A stretch of DNA of 64,000 bases from Limosilactobacillus sp. (GCF_022482365.1 NZ_JAKVPE010000001.1:1550001-1614000), one strand, 5' to 3'. Shown: positions 55,117-64,000, numbered from the stretch's first letter. Numbers and translations are program-made. The notes: generated by a model not told the origin, from the letters alone.

Positions 55117-55371
55117 TTGCTAAAATGAACAGGATGTAATATGATAGTGGCAATAAGAAACACGAATGCATTTCAAGTAGATCGTCCAGAGAGGCCGCGG
55201 CTGGTGTGAGCGGTTGATCGAAACTCCGGTGCAGGTAAATGTGGGCGGGTAATGCCGCACGGTTGGTAGCCGTTATCTACCACGAGGGTGACAATTTTGT
55301 CAAACTTGGGTGGTACCGCGGAACTAAGAGCCATTTCGTCCCAAAATATTGGAGACGAAATGGCTCTTTTT
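55117..55371 (+). promoter_or_regulatory. T-box riboswitch (serine) with promoter
   Basis: Promoter TTGCTA (55117-55122), 17 bp, TATGAT (55140-55145). The leader has AGAGAG near 55189, the T-box sequence TGGGTGGTACCGCGG at 55307-55321, and a terminator GAGCCATTTCGTC (55328-55340) pairing with 55354-55366 plus TTTTT. TCC at 55225-55227 in GAAACTCCGG is a candidate Ser specifier codon. Uncharged tRNA-Ser would favour antitermination and serS expression. Confidence 0.9.
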
Positions 55372-55388
55372 ATTGGAGGTTTTTAACA

Positions 55389-56705
55389 ATGTTAGACATT
55401 AAGAAGATTCGCAAAGACCCCGACTTTTTCAAGCAAAAATTAGCAACCCGGGGCGTTAAGGCCGAAGAAATTGACGAGGTCCTGGAATTGGACCAAAAGC
55501 GACGCGATCTGTTGCAGGAAGTGGAAACGATGAAGGCCCAGCGTAACGCCGCTTCCAAGAAGATCGGTGAAGCCAAGCGCAACGGTGAGTCCGCCGACGA
55601 GGCCATCAAGGAAACCCGGGAACTTGGGGACAAGATCAAGGGCCTTGATGACCAGGTTGAAGCTAACGATGCCGAACTGCATGACAAGATGGCCCACCTG
55701 CCAAACGTGCCACACGACGGCGTTCCAGTCAGCCTGACCGAGGAAGGCTCCGTGGAACTGCGCAAGGTCGGCACGATTCGGGACTTTGACTTCGAACCAA
55801 AGCACCACTGGGATGTTGGTGAGAACCTGGGGATCCTCGACTTCGACCGGGCGCGGAAGGTTTCCGGTGCGCGTTTTGTCTACTACCTTGGCCTGGGTGC
55901 CCAGCTGGAACGGGCCGTCTATAACTTCATGCTCGACGAACACATGAAGGACGGCTACACCGAAGTTCTGCCGCCGTACATTGTTAATGCCCAGTCAATG
56001 TACGGGACTGGTCAGTTCCCGAAGTTCAAGGAAGGGGTCTACCAGGTTAACGGTGAGGACATGACCCTGATCCCAACCGCCGAAGTGCCGTTGACTAACT
56101 ACTACCGCGGCGACATCATTCCAGAATCCGAACTGCCGGTCTACGTGACTGCGCTGACGCCGTGCTTCCGGTCCGAAGCCGGGGCCGCTGGTCGGGACAC
56201 CCGGGGGCTGATCCGGATGCACCAGTTTAACAAGGTTGAAATGGTGAAGTACACCAAGCCCGAGGACTCATGGGACGAACTCGAAAAGATGACCGCCAAC
56301 GCCGAGAACATCTTAAAGAAACTGGGCCTGCCGTACCACGTCATCACGCTGACCACCAGTGACATGAGCTTTACGGCCTCAATGACCCACGACCTCGAAC
56401 TCTGGATGCCTGCCCAGAACAAGTACCGGGAAGTATCATCCTGCTCCAACTGTCTGGACTTCCAGGCGCGGCGGATGCACACCCAGTACCGGGATGCGGA
56501 CGGTAAGCTTCACTACGTCCACACCCTGAACGGTTCCGGCCTGGCTGTCGGCCGGACCGTGGCTGCCATCCTGGAAAACTACCAGAATGAAGACGGCTCC
56601 GTCACGATTCCGGAGGTCCTGGTACCGTACATGCACGGCGTTACCAAGATTACGAAGGAAAATGCGGTTCCGTTCCGGAATAAGAAAAAAAGTGAGTGGG
56701 AATAA
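55389..56705 (+). CDS. serS: Seryl-tRNA synthetase
   Basis: 438 residues from ATG 55389 (TTGGAGG before); the longer open frame upstream lies in the T-box. [22 protein letters not shown] starts the N-terminal tRNA-binding coiled coil (about 30-105); class II motifs 2 ([30 protein letters not shown]) and 3 ([26 protein letters not shown]) are intact. The last codons (EWE and stop) lie within the 5' arm of repeat copy 3. Confidence 0.97.
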   Translation: MLDIKKIRKDPDFFKQKLATRGVKAEEIDEVLELDQKRRDLLQEVETMKAQRNAASKKIGEAKRNGESADEAIKETRELGDKIKGLDDQVEANDAELHDKMAHLPNVPHDGVPVSLTEEGSVELRKVGTIRDFDFEPKHHWDVGENLGILDFDRARKVSGARFVYYLGLGAQLERAVYNFMLDEHMKDGYTEVLPPYIVNAQSMYGTGQFPKFKEGVYQVNGEDMTLIPTAEVPLTNYYRGDIIPESELPVYVTALTPCFRSEAGAAGRDTRGLIRMHQFNKVEMVKYTKPEDSWDELEKMTANAENILKKLGLPYHVITLTTSDMSFTASMTHDLELWMPAQNKYREVSSCSNCLDFQARRMHTQYRDADGKLHYVHTLNGSGLAVGRTVAAILENYQNEDGSVTIPEVLVPYMHGVTKITKENAVPFRNKKKSEWE

Positions 56706-56804
56706 CCATCAAAGTGGGGCGTATGGCTAGCCTAGGACGGGAGTCGGCGCTGAAGGCGTCGGCTTTCGTCCGTAGCTAGACACTAGCCCCACGGTTATTT
56801 CCAC
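56696..56804 (+). repeat. Structured intergenic repeat, copy 3 (overlaps serS stop)
   Basis: 109 nt. Outer stem GTGGGAATAACC (56696-56707) pairs with GGTTATTTCCAC (56793-56804), one G-T; inner stem GTGGGGC with GCCCCAC. The core is identical to copy 2. The left arm contains the serS stop codon TAA (56703-56705), so folding would involve translated sequence. Confidence 0.85.
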
Positions 56805-56837
56805 GTTATCTTTTTATATTAGTATTCAAAATAAAAG

Positions 56838-56872
56838 GAAGATTTCCGTTTTACTACGGGAATCTTCTTTTT
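56838..56872 (+). terminator. Terminator of serS
   Basis: GGAAGATT-CCG with CGG-AATCTTC and five T. The following 215 nt to the next gene are AT-rich; I see no clear site in them beyond a ribosome binding site. Confidence 0.8.
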
Positions 56873-57090
56873 AAATCGTAAAGATTAAAAATAAATAAGA
56901 GTGATTATTTTCACTAAATGAACTGCTTAATTTAAATAAGAAAATTATGCTTCCTGCTTCTTAAATCATCATTTAAACCGGTTTCATCTTGGATTATTAC
57001 GGATATGGCTTAAAAGTCTTCACTTCTTTTTTTGCAGATGATAAGGTATTATCAACGTTAAAATTTGATTAGAAAAAAGGAGTCGGTAGT

Positions 57091-58551
57091 ATGCGGAAGA
57101 AGAGTTGGAAAAAATTCATTGCCAGCTTGATTGCAGTTGTGGCAATCGTGGTCGGGTGGCTGATTGTCGAACCGCAATCCGCCTCCGCTGATCAGACCTA
57201 CACCTTTGCCACCAACGGAACCTTTGCCCCGTTCGAAATGCAGGACAGCAAGGGCGGCTATTCTGGGAAGAACCCCGGGATCGAAATTGAAATGCTTCAG
57301 CAGATTGCTAAGCACGAACACTTCAAGTACCAGTTCAAGTCAATGAGCTTCAACGGGGACCTGCAAGCCTTGGAAGGTGGCCAGGTTGATGCCGTCATGG
57401 CCGGGATGAGTGTCACTAACGAGCGGAAGCAAAAGTACGATTTCTCCAAGGCGTACTACACCGATGGGGTCATGATGGCCGTTGCCAAGAACAGCAAGAT
57501 CAAGTCATTGAAGCAGCTGCGTGGCAAGACCGTTTCCGCCAAGTCCGGAACCAGTGCCGCCCTCTTCTTGAAGAAGAACCAGAAGAAATACGGTTACAAG
57601 ATTAAGTACTTCGATTCCTCAAACACGATGTGGAACGATGTCAAGAACGGGAACGCCGCGGCAACCTTCGATGATGGTCCAGTTCTTCAATACGGGATCC
57701 GGCAGGGGGTTGACCTCAAGATCGTTACCAAGAAGCCAATCGACGCCCAGCCGGTTGCCATTGGTTTCCAGAAGGGTCAAAACAAGGAACTGCAGGCCAA
57801 GATCAACGACGGGATTACCTGGATGAAGAAGACTGGCCGGATGCAGAAGATCATCAACAAGTACACGAAGAGCAAGGCTACCACGAAGAATTCAACTCAG
57901 GCCCACACGATTATGGGGCTCCTGAAGGCTAACAAGAGTGCCCTGCTGTCCGGACTGTGGATGACGCTGAAGCTGACGATTGTCGGGATCATCTTCGCCA
58001 TGATCTTCGGGATTATCCTCGGGGTCCTCGGGGTTGTCGAAAACAAGTTCGCTAACGGTCTCTCCAGTACCCTGATCTACATCTTCCGGGGGATTCCAAT
58101 GATCGTGCTGGCATTCTTCATCTACATGGGGTTGCCAAACGTGATTGGCCACAAGGTGCCACTCTTCCTTGCCGGGATCTTAACCCTGACCTTTGACGAA
58201 GGGGCCTACATCGGTGCGATCGTTAAGGGTGGATTTGAATCCGTCAACGTCGGCCAGTGGGAAGCGGCCCGGAGTCTGGGGCTGCCTTACAGCAAGGCTC
58301 TGATCAAGGTTATCGCGCCGCAAGGATTCAAGCTGATGGTGCCATCACTGGTTAACCAGTTCATCATCACCCTGAAGGATACCTCGATTCTTTCCGCGAT
58401 CGGGCTGATGGAATTAACCCAGACCGGGACCGTCATCATTTCCCAGAACATGGAAGGGTTCCGGATGTGGACGATCATTGCGGTAATCTACATCATCATC
58501 ATTACCTTACTGACCTGGTTATCGAATTACGTACAGAAGAGGATGGATTAA
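57091..58551 (+). CDS. Amino-acid ABC transporter: fused substrate-binding protein and permease
   Basis: 486 residues. A signal sequence (about 1-31, cleavage after SASA) leads into a type II solute-binding domain (about 34-265; [37 protein letters not shown]), then a HisM/GlnP-type permease (about 280-486) with [21 protein letters not shown] as the EAA loop contacting the ATPase. Such fusions import polar amino acids, often glutamine or arginine; the ligand cannot be decided. AAAGGAG before ATG. The ATPase gene follows after 1 nt. Confidence 0.9.
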   Translation: MRKKSWKKFIASLIAVVAIVVGWLIVEPQSASADQTYTFATNGTFAPFEMQDSKGGYSGKNPGIEIEMLQQIAKHEHFKYQFKSMSFNGDLQALEGGQVDAVMAGMSVTNERKQKYDFSKAYYTDGVMMAVAKNSKIKSLKQLRGKTVSAKSGTSAALFLKKNQKKYGYKIKYFDSSNTMWNDVKNGNAAATFDDGPVLQYGIRQGVDLKIVTKKPIDAQPVAIGFQKGQNKELQAKINDGITWMKKTGRMQKIINKYTKSKATTKNSTQAHTIMGLLKANKSALLSGLWMTLKLTIVGIIFAMIFGIILGVLGVVENKFANGLSSTLIYIFRGIPMIVLAFFIYMGLPNVIGHKVPLFLAGILTLTFDEGAYIGAIVKGGFESVNVGQWEAARSLGLPYSKALIKVIAPQGFKLMVPSLVNQFIITLKDTSILSAIGLMELTQTGTVIISQNMEGFRMWTIIAVIYIIIITLLTWLSNYVQKRMD

Positions 58552-58552
58552 T

Positions 58553-59296
58553 ATGGATGCGCAATACAAAGTTCAAATTAAAGATCTGCACAAGAGTTAC
58601 GGGGCCAACGATGTCTTGCAAGGAGTGAGTCTGAACGTTAAGCCGAGCGAAGTGGTCTGCATGATCGGTCCGTCCGGTTCCGGGAAGTCGACCTTCCTGC
58701 GCTGCATTAACAAGCTGGAAGAACCAAACAGTGGGCACGTCTACGTTGACGGTTACGATATTGCCGATCCGAAGGTGGACATCAACAAGGTGCGGCAGAA
58801 TATCGGGATGGTTTTCCAGCACTTCAACCTCTTTCCAAACATGTCGGTCCTGGAAAACATCACTCTGGCGCCAACCCAATTGGGTAAGGCCACCAAGGAA
58901 GAGGCCGAAAAGGAAGCCATGCACTACCTCGACCTGGTTGGCTTAAAGGAAAAGGCCAACGTCAACCCGCAGACCCTCTCCGGTGGGCAAAAGCAGCGGG
59001 TGGCGATTGCCCGGGCCCTGGCGATGAAGCCAGACGTGATGCTCTTCGATGAACCAACCAGTGCCCTCGACCCCGAAATGGTCGGTGACGTGCTGGGCGT
59101 AATGAAGACCCTGGCTAAGCAGGGGATGACGATGATCGTCGTTACCCACGAAATGGGTTTTGCCAAGCAGGTGGCGGACCGGGTTGTCTTCTTCCACGAC
59201 GGCAACATTCGGGAACAAGGGACGCCGGACCAGATCTTCGAGCATCCGCAGCACCCCGACACCAAGAACTTCCTGGACAAGGTCCTGAATGTTTAA
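58553..59296 (+). CDS. Amino-acid ABC transporter ATP-binding protein (GlnQ/HisP type)
   Basis: 247 residues with Walker [26 protein letters not shown] signature, [14 protein letters not shown]alker B and the His switch VVTHEMGF. It energises the fused permease encoded just upstream (1-nt gap). Typical polar amino-acid uptake ATPase. Confidence 0.95.
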   Translation: MDAQYKVQIKDLHKSYGANDVLQGVSLNVKPSEVVCMIGPSGSGKSTFLRCINKLEEPNSGHVYVDGYDIADPKVDINKVRQNIGMVFQHFNLFPNMSVLENITLAPTQLGKATKEEAEKEAMHYLDLVGLKEKANVNPQTLSGGQKQRVAIARALAMKPDVMLFDEPTSALDPEMVGDVLGVMKTLAKQGMTMIVVTHEMGFAKQVADRVVFFHDGNIREQGTPDQIFEHPQHPDTKNFLDKVLNV

Positions 59297-59337
59297 GAGT
59301 AAAAGCAGAACTAATTTTCCTGATTGTCACAAATTGT

Positions 59338-59557
59338 TTGACTTTGGTGGGAAAATCATTATAATTATGAGTAACTTCTAATAAAGGTTGGCAAACAGAG
59401 AACCCGGTATTAGCTGAGAGCCGGGGCCAGCCAAATGGCAGAAACGGTGAATGGGTGGTTCCACTATCGACTGAAGAGGCGGTCAGATGACCGTGAAGAT
59501 GGGTGGAACCGCGTGTAAAAACGTCCCTGGTACTTAGATGTACCAGGGACGTTTTTT
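59338..59557 (+). promoter_or_regulatory. T-box riboswitch before the amino-acid permease
   Basis: Promoter TTGACT (59338-59343), 16 bp, TATAAT (59360-59365). T-box sequence TGGGTGGAACCGCG at 59500-59513; terminator AACGTCCCTGGTAC (59520-59533) pairs with 59540-59553 followed by TTTT. In the stem I region, CCAAATGGCAG holds ATG (59435-59437) and TGG (59436-59438): Met or Trp are the candidate specifiers. Choosing between them needs a structural alignment. Confidence 0.85.
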
Positions 59558-59588
59558 CGTTTCAGAAAATTTGAGAGGAGAGAAGACA

Positions 59589-60941
59589 ATGGACAAAGAA
59601 CAGCAGCAAAAACTTGAACGCTCACTGAAGAGCCGCCACGTGACAATGATTGCCATCGGTGGGGCGATCGGGACCGGGTTATTCCTGGGATCCGGTTCGG
59701 CGATTCATAAGGCCGGCCCATCGATCATTCTCTCGTACCTGATCGTCGGCATCTTTTGCTTCTTCATGATGCGGGCCCTCGGGGAATTAATTTTGGCCGA
59801 CATGACCAAGCACTCCTTCATCGATTCGGTCAAGGAATACCTGGGTGACCGGATGGAATTCGTTGCCGGTTGGATGTATTGGGCCTGCTGGCTGACGCTG
59901 GCGATGGCCGACCTGACCGCGACGGGGATCTACCTCAAGTACTGGTTCCCAAGCCTGCCGCAGTGGGTGGGCCCGCTTGTGATCGTGGTGTTGTTGATGC
60001 TGGTCAACATGGTCAACGTCGGCCTGTTCGGGGAGCTAGAGAGTTGGTTCTCGATGATTAAGGTGCTGGCGATCCTGGCCCTGATTGCAGTCGGTATTAT
60101 CCTGATCGTCCTGCATAGTTCGGTGGCAGGGCGGCCGGTTTCACTGGCGAATCTGGTCAACCACGGAGGCTTCTTCCCAACCGGACCGCGGGGCTTTCTG
60201 ATGTCCTTTCAGATGGTCGTCTTTGCCTTTGTCGGCATTGAAATGGTTGGTTTGACGGCCGGTGAAACCAAGAACCCGAACAAGGATATTCCCAAGGCCA
60301 TCAACACCCTGCCGGTTCGGATCGGCCTGTTCTACATCGGTTCCATGATTGCCCTGATGGCGATTTACCCGTGGAACCAGATCAAGACGACCTCCAGTCC
60401 CTTTGTCCAGGTCTTTGCGGCCATCGGGGTGCCGGGTGCGGCGGCCATTTTGAACTTCGTTGTGCTGACGGCGGCTATGTCGGCCACTAACAGTGCCATC
60501 TTTAGTACCAGCCGGTCCCTCTACTCACTGGCCCGGGGCGGAAATGCTCCCCGGCGGTTCGGTGAGCTGAGTGCCAAGGCGGTGCCGAACAATGCGCTGA
60601 CTTTTTCGTCCCTGATCCTGTTCATCACGGTAATCCTGAACTACATCATGCCGGCGGGAATCTTTGACATGATCGCCAGCATCTCGACGATTACCTTTAT
60701 CTTTACCTGGTTGATCATCCTCTGGGCCCATATCCAGTTTCGCCGCCAGCACCCGGCCGGGGTCAGTTTCTTCAAGATGCCGGGCTACCCGCTGACCAGC
60801 TGGCTGACGATCGCCTTTTTCCTGGCGATTCTGGTAATTCTGCTGTTTATCGACTCGACCCGGGTGCCGCTGCTGATCACGACCGCCATTTTTATTATCC
60901 TGGCGGTAGGTTACGGATTCTTTACCAAAAAAGAAAAATAA
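59589..60941 (+). CDS. AAT-family amino-acid permease
   Basis: 450 residues from ATG 59589 (AGAGGAGAG before); earlier in-frame ATG 59538 lies in the terminator stem. Twelve helices; MIAIGGAIGTGLFLGSGSAI and the GETKNPNKDIPKAI loop are APC/AAT signatures. It imports an amino acid by proton symport. The T-box upstream means expression responds to an uncharged tRNA, so the substrate should be the matching amino acid (Met or Trp by the candidate specifier). Confidence 0.88.
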   Translation: MDKEQQQKLERSLKSRHVTMIAIGGAIGTGLFLGSGSAIHKAGPSIILSYLIVGIFCFFMMRALGELILADMTKHSFIDSVKEYLGDRMEFVAGWMYWACWLTLAMADLTATGIYLKYWFPSLPQWVGPLVIVVLLMLVNMVNVGLFGELESWFSMIKVLAILALIAVGIILIVLHSSVAGRPVSLANLVNHGGFFPTGPRGFLMSFQMVVFAFVGIEMVGLTAGETKNPNKDIPKAINTLPVRIGLFYIGSMIALMAIYPWNQIKTTSSPFVQVFAAIGVPGAAAILNFVVLTAAMSATNSAIFSTSRSLYSLARGGNAPRRFGELSAKAVPNNALTFSSLILFITVILNYIMPAGIFDMIASISTITFIFTWLIILWAHIQFRRQHPAGVSFFKMPGYPLTSWLTIAFFLAILVILLFIDSTRVPLLITTAIFIILAVGYGFFTKKEK

Positions 60942-61066
60942 ATTTTTGGATAATATAGTAAGCAAAATTAGCTAAAACAGTTCAAAATTGATTTAATAAA
61001 CCGGTAAAGCACTGAAAAATGTCTAGATTATGAAACCGCAACCATCACCGGTACGACGCGGTTTGT

Positions 61067-61095
61067 TTGAACTTTTTGGACTGATCTACTATACT
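61067..61095 (+). promoter_or_regulatory. Promoter of the stand-alone RNA
   Basis: TTGAAC (61067-61072), 17-bp spacer, TATACT (61090-61095). Confidence 0.75.
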
Positions 61096-61101
61096 AAAGA
61101 T

Positions 61102-61415
61102 GTGGAAAGGTGATTGGCCCTTTTGATACGAACATCTTCTCATAATAAACTACTTTGAAGCTAGTTAATTAAAATGGCTTTACATGATAATTAACAACAC
61201 CCCACTCCACATGAAACGCTTTAGTTTCCTTGAAAAGTATGTTAGCTAAAATTAGTGGCCATATCTACAACCTAAATGATTATAAGCTGTAAGGGTTCTT
61301 CACATAGGCGAAAGAACTGCAGATAAAGACACAATAACGGATCTTGATACATTAACAGGTGGCCGACATCTTTCCATTCGGAAGCACGGAGACATTCGAT
61401 TGTCTCCGTTTTTTT
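61102..61415 (+). ncRNA. Candidate structured non-coding RNA, about 315 nt
   Basis: No open frame of note exists from 60942 to 61491. The transcript begins about 7 nt after a good promoter and ends at a perfect terminator (ACGGAGACA/TGTCTCCGT, 61386-61409, seven T). The ends pair: TGGAAAG (61103-61109) with CTTTCCA (61370-61376), continuing G-T, TG/CA and GGCC/GGCC. Internal hairpins include GTTAATTA with TAATTAAC and GTTCTT with AAGAAC. The next gene is on the other strand, so this is not a leader. I do not see tmRNA, SRP or RNase P signatures; 6S RNA is not excluded but the length is large. Confidence 0.65.
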
Positions 61416-61421
61416 GTGGAT

Positions 61422-61463
61422 AAAAACAACCGCGAGCTAAGTCCTAGCCCGCGGTTGTTTTTG
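61422..61463 (-). terminator. Terminator of the aldo/keto reductase gene
   Basis: AAAAACAACCGCG pairs with CGCGGTTGTTTTT with an inner GCTA/TAGC stem; T-tracts on both strands. Confidence 0.85.
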
Positions 61464-61491
61464 ATAATAATTTATTTCCCGGGAAATACCC

Positions 61492-62481
61492 TTAGTCTGG
61501 ATCGGCCAATGACTTGCCACTCGTCGTGTTCTTGAAGCCCTCGAAGGCCTTTTCGATGATTTGGTATTCCTCTTCGGTCAGCTTTACGTCCATGGCCTTG
61601 GCGTTGGCCTTGACCTGATCGGCGTGCTTGGCCCCCGGAATTACAACGGAGATCAGTGGATTCTGCATGTACCAAGCCAGGACGGTTTGGGCAACCGTTG
61701 CCTGGTGGGCAGCGGCAATTGGCCGGATAACGTCGACGGCCTGGAGAACCTTGCTGAACCGTGGCTCACTGAAGTCGGCAATCTGACTCCGGATATCATC
61801 GGCTGGGAAGTCGATGTGGTGGTCATATTTACCGGTCAAAAGGCCTGATGCCAGTGGGAAGTATGGAACAAAGCTGATTTGGTGCTCGTGCAGGTAGTCA
61901 AGCATTCCCTCGGTCAGGTGGTCCTGGTGGAGGAGACTAAACTCGTCCTCGACGACGTCAACGTAACCATCGGCATTGGCTTCCTTGATTTGGTCCAGGC
62001 TGAAGTTGGAGATCCCAATGGCCCGGATCTTGCCGGCTTCCTTGAGCTTTTGCAGGGCACCGACCGCTTCGGCCTTCGGAGTGTCGTGGTCTGGGAAGTG
62101 GATGTAGTAGATGTCGATGTAGTCGGTCTGCAGCCGTTCCAGACTCTTGTTGACCTGGTCCGTCAAGAATTCAGGACTGTTGTCAATAACCTGTTCGCCG
62201 GTAGAGAAGTCTTGGGCCCCCTTGGTAGCGAGGACAATCTTGCTCCGGTCGTATTCCTTCAAAACCTGACCGACCAACTCTTCGGAATGGCCGAGCCCGT
62301 AAACAAAGGCGGTGTCCAGCAGAGTGATGCCACTGTCGAGACCGGCACGGACGAGCTCCCGACCGTCTTCATCCTTGAGGTTCGGGAAGAGGTTGTAGCC
62401 GCCGACCGCGTTGGTTCCGAGGCCCAGTGGGGTTGCATAAACGTCAGAGTGACCAATTTGTACTAATTTTGACTTATCCAT
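61492..62481 (-). CDS. Aldo/keto reductase (YccK/IolS-like)
   Basis: 329 residues with tetrad D56, Y61, K87 and H128 (LLDTAFVYG, ATKGA, YYIHFPD), GISNFS and the C-terminal VVIPGAKHADQV cofactor loop. AKR11/AKR-YccK type; probably an NADPH-dependent carbonyl reductase. A cre-like element just upstream suggests sugar control. The sequence around GAFGVGTN-like LGLGTNAVGG is typical. Substrate unknown. Monocistronic. Confidence 0.85.
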   Translation of the reverse strand: MDKSKLVQIGHSDVYATPLGLGTNAVGGYNLFPNLKDEDGRELVRAGLDSGITLLDTAFVYGLGHSEELVGQVLKEYDRSKIVLATKGAQDFSTGEQVIDNSPEFLTDQVNKSLERLQTDYIDIYYIHFPDHDTPKAEAVGALQKLKEAGKIRAIGISNFSLDQIKEANADGYVDVVEDEFSLLHQDHLTEGMLDYLHEHQISFVPYFPLASGLLTGKYDHHIDFPADDIRSQIADFSEPRFSKVLQAVDVIRPIAAAHQATVAQTVLAWYMQNPLISVVIPGAKHADQVKANAKAMDVKLTEEEYQIIEKAFEGFKNTTSGKSLADPD

Positions 62482-62496
62482 CTTTTAGTCTCCTTT

Positions 62497-62528
62497 CGTA
62501 AGCGCTTTCTTGCCATATCTCTATTATA
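62497..62528 (-). promoter_or_regulatory. -10 and cre-like site of the aldo/keto reductase
   Basis: Minus strand TATAAT at 62528-62523; AAGAAAGCGCTTACG at 62511-62497 matches 13 of 15 cre positions and lies just after the start point. Confidence 0.6.
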
Positions 62529-62579
62529 TCGTAGTCAGGGGAATGGGCGAAGCAATCTGGCCGATTCTTAAGAAATTTA

Positions 62580-62670
62580 TTGATCCTGGCCGGTAGAGTT
62601 ACTATAATGAGGTTCCTTGGCAGGGGCGGAGAAATTACTACCAACTTGGCGGCAATTTCTCTTCTTTTTT
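62580..62670 (+). ncRNA. Short terminated transcript (about 57 nt) upstream of nupC
   Basis: Promoter TTGATC (62580-62585), 17 bp, TATAAT (62603-62608). From about 62614 the RNA would end at GAGAAATT (62629-62636) paired with AATTTCTC (62654-62661) and a T-rich tail to 62670. No open frame. It could be a small RNA or a leader whose readthrough reaches nupC 290 nt later. Confidence 0.5.
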
Positions 62671-62783
62671 GTTAACGACTGACACCGCTTACAAAAACTT
62701 TTTGGCTTTTGTGAAATAGGACTTTTACTAGGATTAGTGCCAAAAAGTGCCGTAAGTAAAACGTTACAGCGATTTCAATTGCC

Positions 62784-62819
62784 TTGTAAACGATCTCATT
62801 TCACAAATGACGTTATAAT
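62784..62819 (+). promoter_or_regulatory. nupC promoter region with perfect cre
   Basis: TTGTAAACGATCTCA (62784-62798) matches all positions of WTGNAANCGNWNNCW. TATAAT at 62814-62819 follows; the cre covers the -35 region, so CcpA would compete with polymerase. The rest of 62671-62956 holds no gene; a GGGGGGAG at 62831 is not linked to a useful start. Confidence 0.7.
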
Positions 62820-62956
62820 TTCTTCTTTACAGGGGGGAGTATTTAAGATATTCTAAAGATGTCGCAAATGTTGACCCGCAAAACAAAGCAATTATTTTTC
62901 AATTCTGAGGAGCGGGATCAACAAAATTCTCTATCTTTTTTATAAGGGGTGTAAAC

Positions 62957-64000
62957 ATGTATCTCGCAATCAATATTCTGGGACTGATTGTGTTCCTCGC
63001 GATTGGCTGGCTCTTCTCCAAGGACCGCAAAGCCATCAACTGGAAGACGGTTGGTATTATGATTGTTATTAACCTTATCCTGGCATGGTTCCTGACTGGT
63101 TCTGCCGCAGGACGTGCCGGTGTTAAGGCTGCCGCTGACGGTTTCGTTTGGATCGTTGACGTATCCGCAAAGGGGACCGTCTTTGCACTGGGTGCTTGGT
63201 ACAACACTAAGAACCTGAACTTCATCTGTTCGGCACTGATGCCAATTCTGATGATTGTTCCATTGTTCGATATCTTGACTTACATTGGCTTCTTGCCATG
63301 GATCATCAAGTGGATCGGACGGGGACTTTCATTCATTACTGGTCAACCAAAGTTCGAATCATTCTTTGCCGTTGAAATGATGTTCTTAGGGAACACTGAA
63401 GTGCTGGCCGTTTCTGGTATGCAGATTCGGAAGATGAGCAAGGAACGTAACCTGACTCTGGCCATGATGTCAATGTCTTGTGTTACCGCCTCAATCCTTG
63501 GTTCATACATTCTGATGATGCCTGGTCAATACATTCTGACCGCCGTTCCAATCAACATCATGAACTCGCTGATTGCTACTAGTATGCTGAACCCAGTTAA
63601 GGTTGCTCCAGAAGACGACACCATCGAAAAGGTTGGTGCTACCGACAACGGTAAGAAGGAACCATTCTTCAGCTTCTTGGGTGACTCCATCCTGGGCGCT
63701 GGTAAGCTGATTCTGATCATCATCGCCAACGTTATTGCCTTCGTTGCCCTGGCTGCCCTGATCGACAAGATCCTGGGTCTGTTCTGGAAGCCACTGTCCC
63801 TGGAAAGCATCCTGGGTGTCATCATGTTCCCATTCTCCTGGCTGCTGGGTCTGCCAGTACACCAGGCATGGATGCTGTCTCAGGACATGGGGATGAAGCT
63901 GGTTACCAACGAATTCGTTGTTATGGGTAAGGTTACCGGTGCGATCAACCACTACCCAGAACACTTGAAGGCCGTTCTGACCGTCTTCGTTACCTCCTTC
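62957..64000 (+). CDS. nupC: NupC-type nucleoside:cation symporter, truncated by window end
   Basis: 348 codons are visible, with the frame open at the right edge. ATG 62957 follows ATAAGGGGTG. Multiple membrane helices and the concentrative nucleoside transporter signatures are clear: GSAAGRAGVKAAADGFVWIV, FFAVEMMFLGNTEVLAVSG, MMSMSCVTASILGSYI and FPFSWLLGLPVHQAW. Members import nucleosides with H+ or Na+. Codons are strongly biased (GCT, GTT, CCA), suggesting high expression. Under probable catabolite control through the upstream cre. Confidence 0.9.
   Translation, partial: MYLAINILGLIVFLAIGWLFSKDRKAINWKTVGIMIVINLILAWFLTGSAAGRAGVKAAADGFVWIVDVSAKGTVFALGAWYNTKNLNFICSALMPILMIVPLFDILTYIGFLPWIIKWIGRGLSFITGQPKFESFFAVEMMFLGNTEVLAVSGMQIRKMSKERNLTLAMMSMSCVTASILGSYILMMPGQYILTAVPINIMNSLIATSMLNPVKVAPEDDTIEKVGATDNGKKEPFFSFLGDSILGAGKLILIIIANVIAFVALAALIDKILGLFWKPLSLESILGVIMFPFSWLLGLPVHQAWMLSQDMGMKLVTNEFVVMGKVTGAINHYPEHLKAVLTVFVTSF

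Noticed and set aside
61102-61415. tmRNA, SRP RNA or RNase P RNA
   Set aside because: I find no tRNA-like end with a tag frame, no SRP GGAAG/GNAR-type Alu or S domain, and no RNase P conserved core; 6S RNA remains unproved rather than excluded.

Overview
The window looks like a chromosomal segment of a heterofermentative lactic acid bacterium of the Limosilactobacillus type (reuteri/fermentum relatives). Support: the walH-walI-walJ-htrA-pgpA-rlmH order, RexAB instead of RecBCD, T-box and PyrR leaders, CcpA cre sites, a maltose phosphorylase pathway, and an iron alcohol dehydrogenase that, from memory, resembles the L. reuteri 1,3-propanediol dehydrogenase. Base composition is GC-rich by eye (a little over 50%); the IS30 copy is clearly more AT-rich. 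The wal operon and a cluster of perfect DnaA boxes suggest that the left end lies within tens of kb of oriC. Species is not determinable from this alone.

Layout. 1-4.0 kb: tail of the WalRK accessory operon, HtrA and PgpA. 4.0-4.5 kb: a non-coding region with five perfect DnaA boxes before rlmH. 5.1-9.5 kb: a cre-controlled iron alcohol dehydrogenase, an orphan DNA methyltransferase, and three OsmC-like genes divergent from a MarR/OhrR-like regulator. 9.5-12 kb: an aminotransferase/D-2-hydroxyacid dehydrogenase operon behind an unannotated 26-residue leader peptide (Tyr-Asp-Tyr-Trp-Phe run) and mutually exclusive hairpins. 12-17 kb: a small HTH protein with ClpL, an acetyltransferase, cardiolipin synthase. 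17-25 kb: rexB-rexA with a LacI-type gene overlapping rexA. 26-32 kb: thiolase and the maltose operon (malT-malP-pgmB) behind paired LacI-type operators. 32-33.2 kb: an intact IS30-family element. 33-40 kb: gamma-glutamyl metabolism pair, small secreted protein, aldo/keto reductase, two AhpD-like proteins, membrane phosphodiesterase. 40-44.5 kb: guaC/purA, a membrane coiled-coil protein, pyrR. 44.5-49.4 kb: two tandem TagE-like glycosyltransferases and an alpha-glucosidase. 49.4-55 kb: HesB-like protein, RlmD-type methyltransferase, a flavin operon (two FMN reductases plus ApbE) and a nitroreductase. 55-61 kb: T-box serS, amino-acid ABC transporter, T-box permease. 61-64 kb: a candidate structured RNA, an aldo/keto reductase and the start of nupC.

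Three items stand out. (1) A putatively cytoplasmic flavinylation module: a flavodoxin-like reductase with four D-x-[TS]-T-G-A-S ApbE target motifs in its tail, encoded just before a signal-less ApbE, with a fifth such motif at the end of a cysteine-free HesB-like protein nearby. (2) A ribosome-mediated attenuator predicted to sense aromatic amino acids in front of an aminotransferase/hydroxyacid dehydrogenase pair that could make aryl-lactates; its segment order predicts ON when aromatics are plentiful. (3) A roughly 110-nt repeat found three times, always just after a stop codon and in the same orientation, whose stems show compensatory base changes. A separate stand-alone RNA gene with a good promoter, a long closing stem and a terminator lies at about 61.1-61.4 kb.
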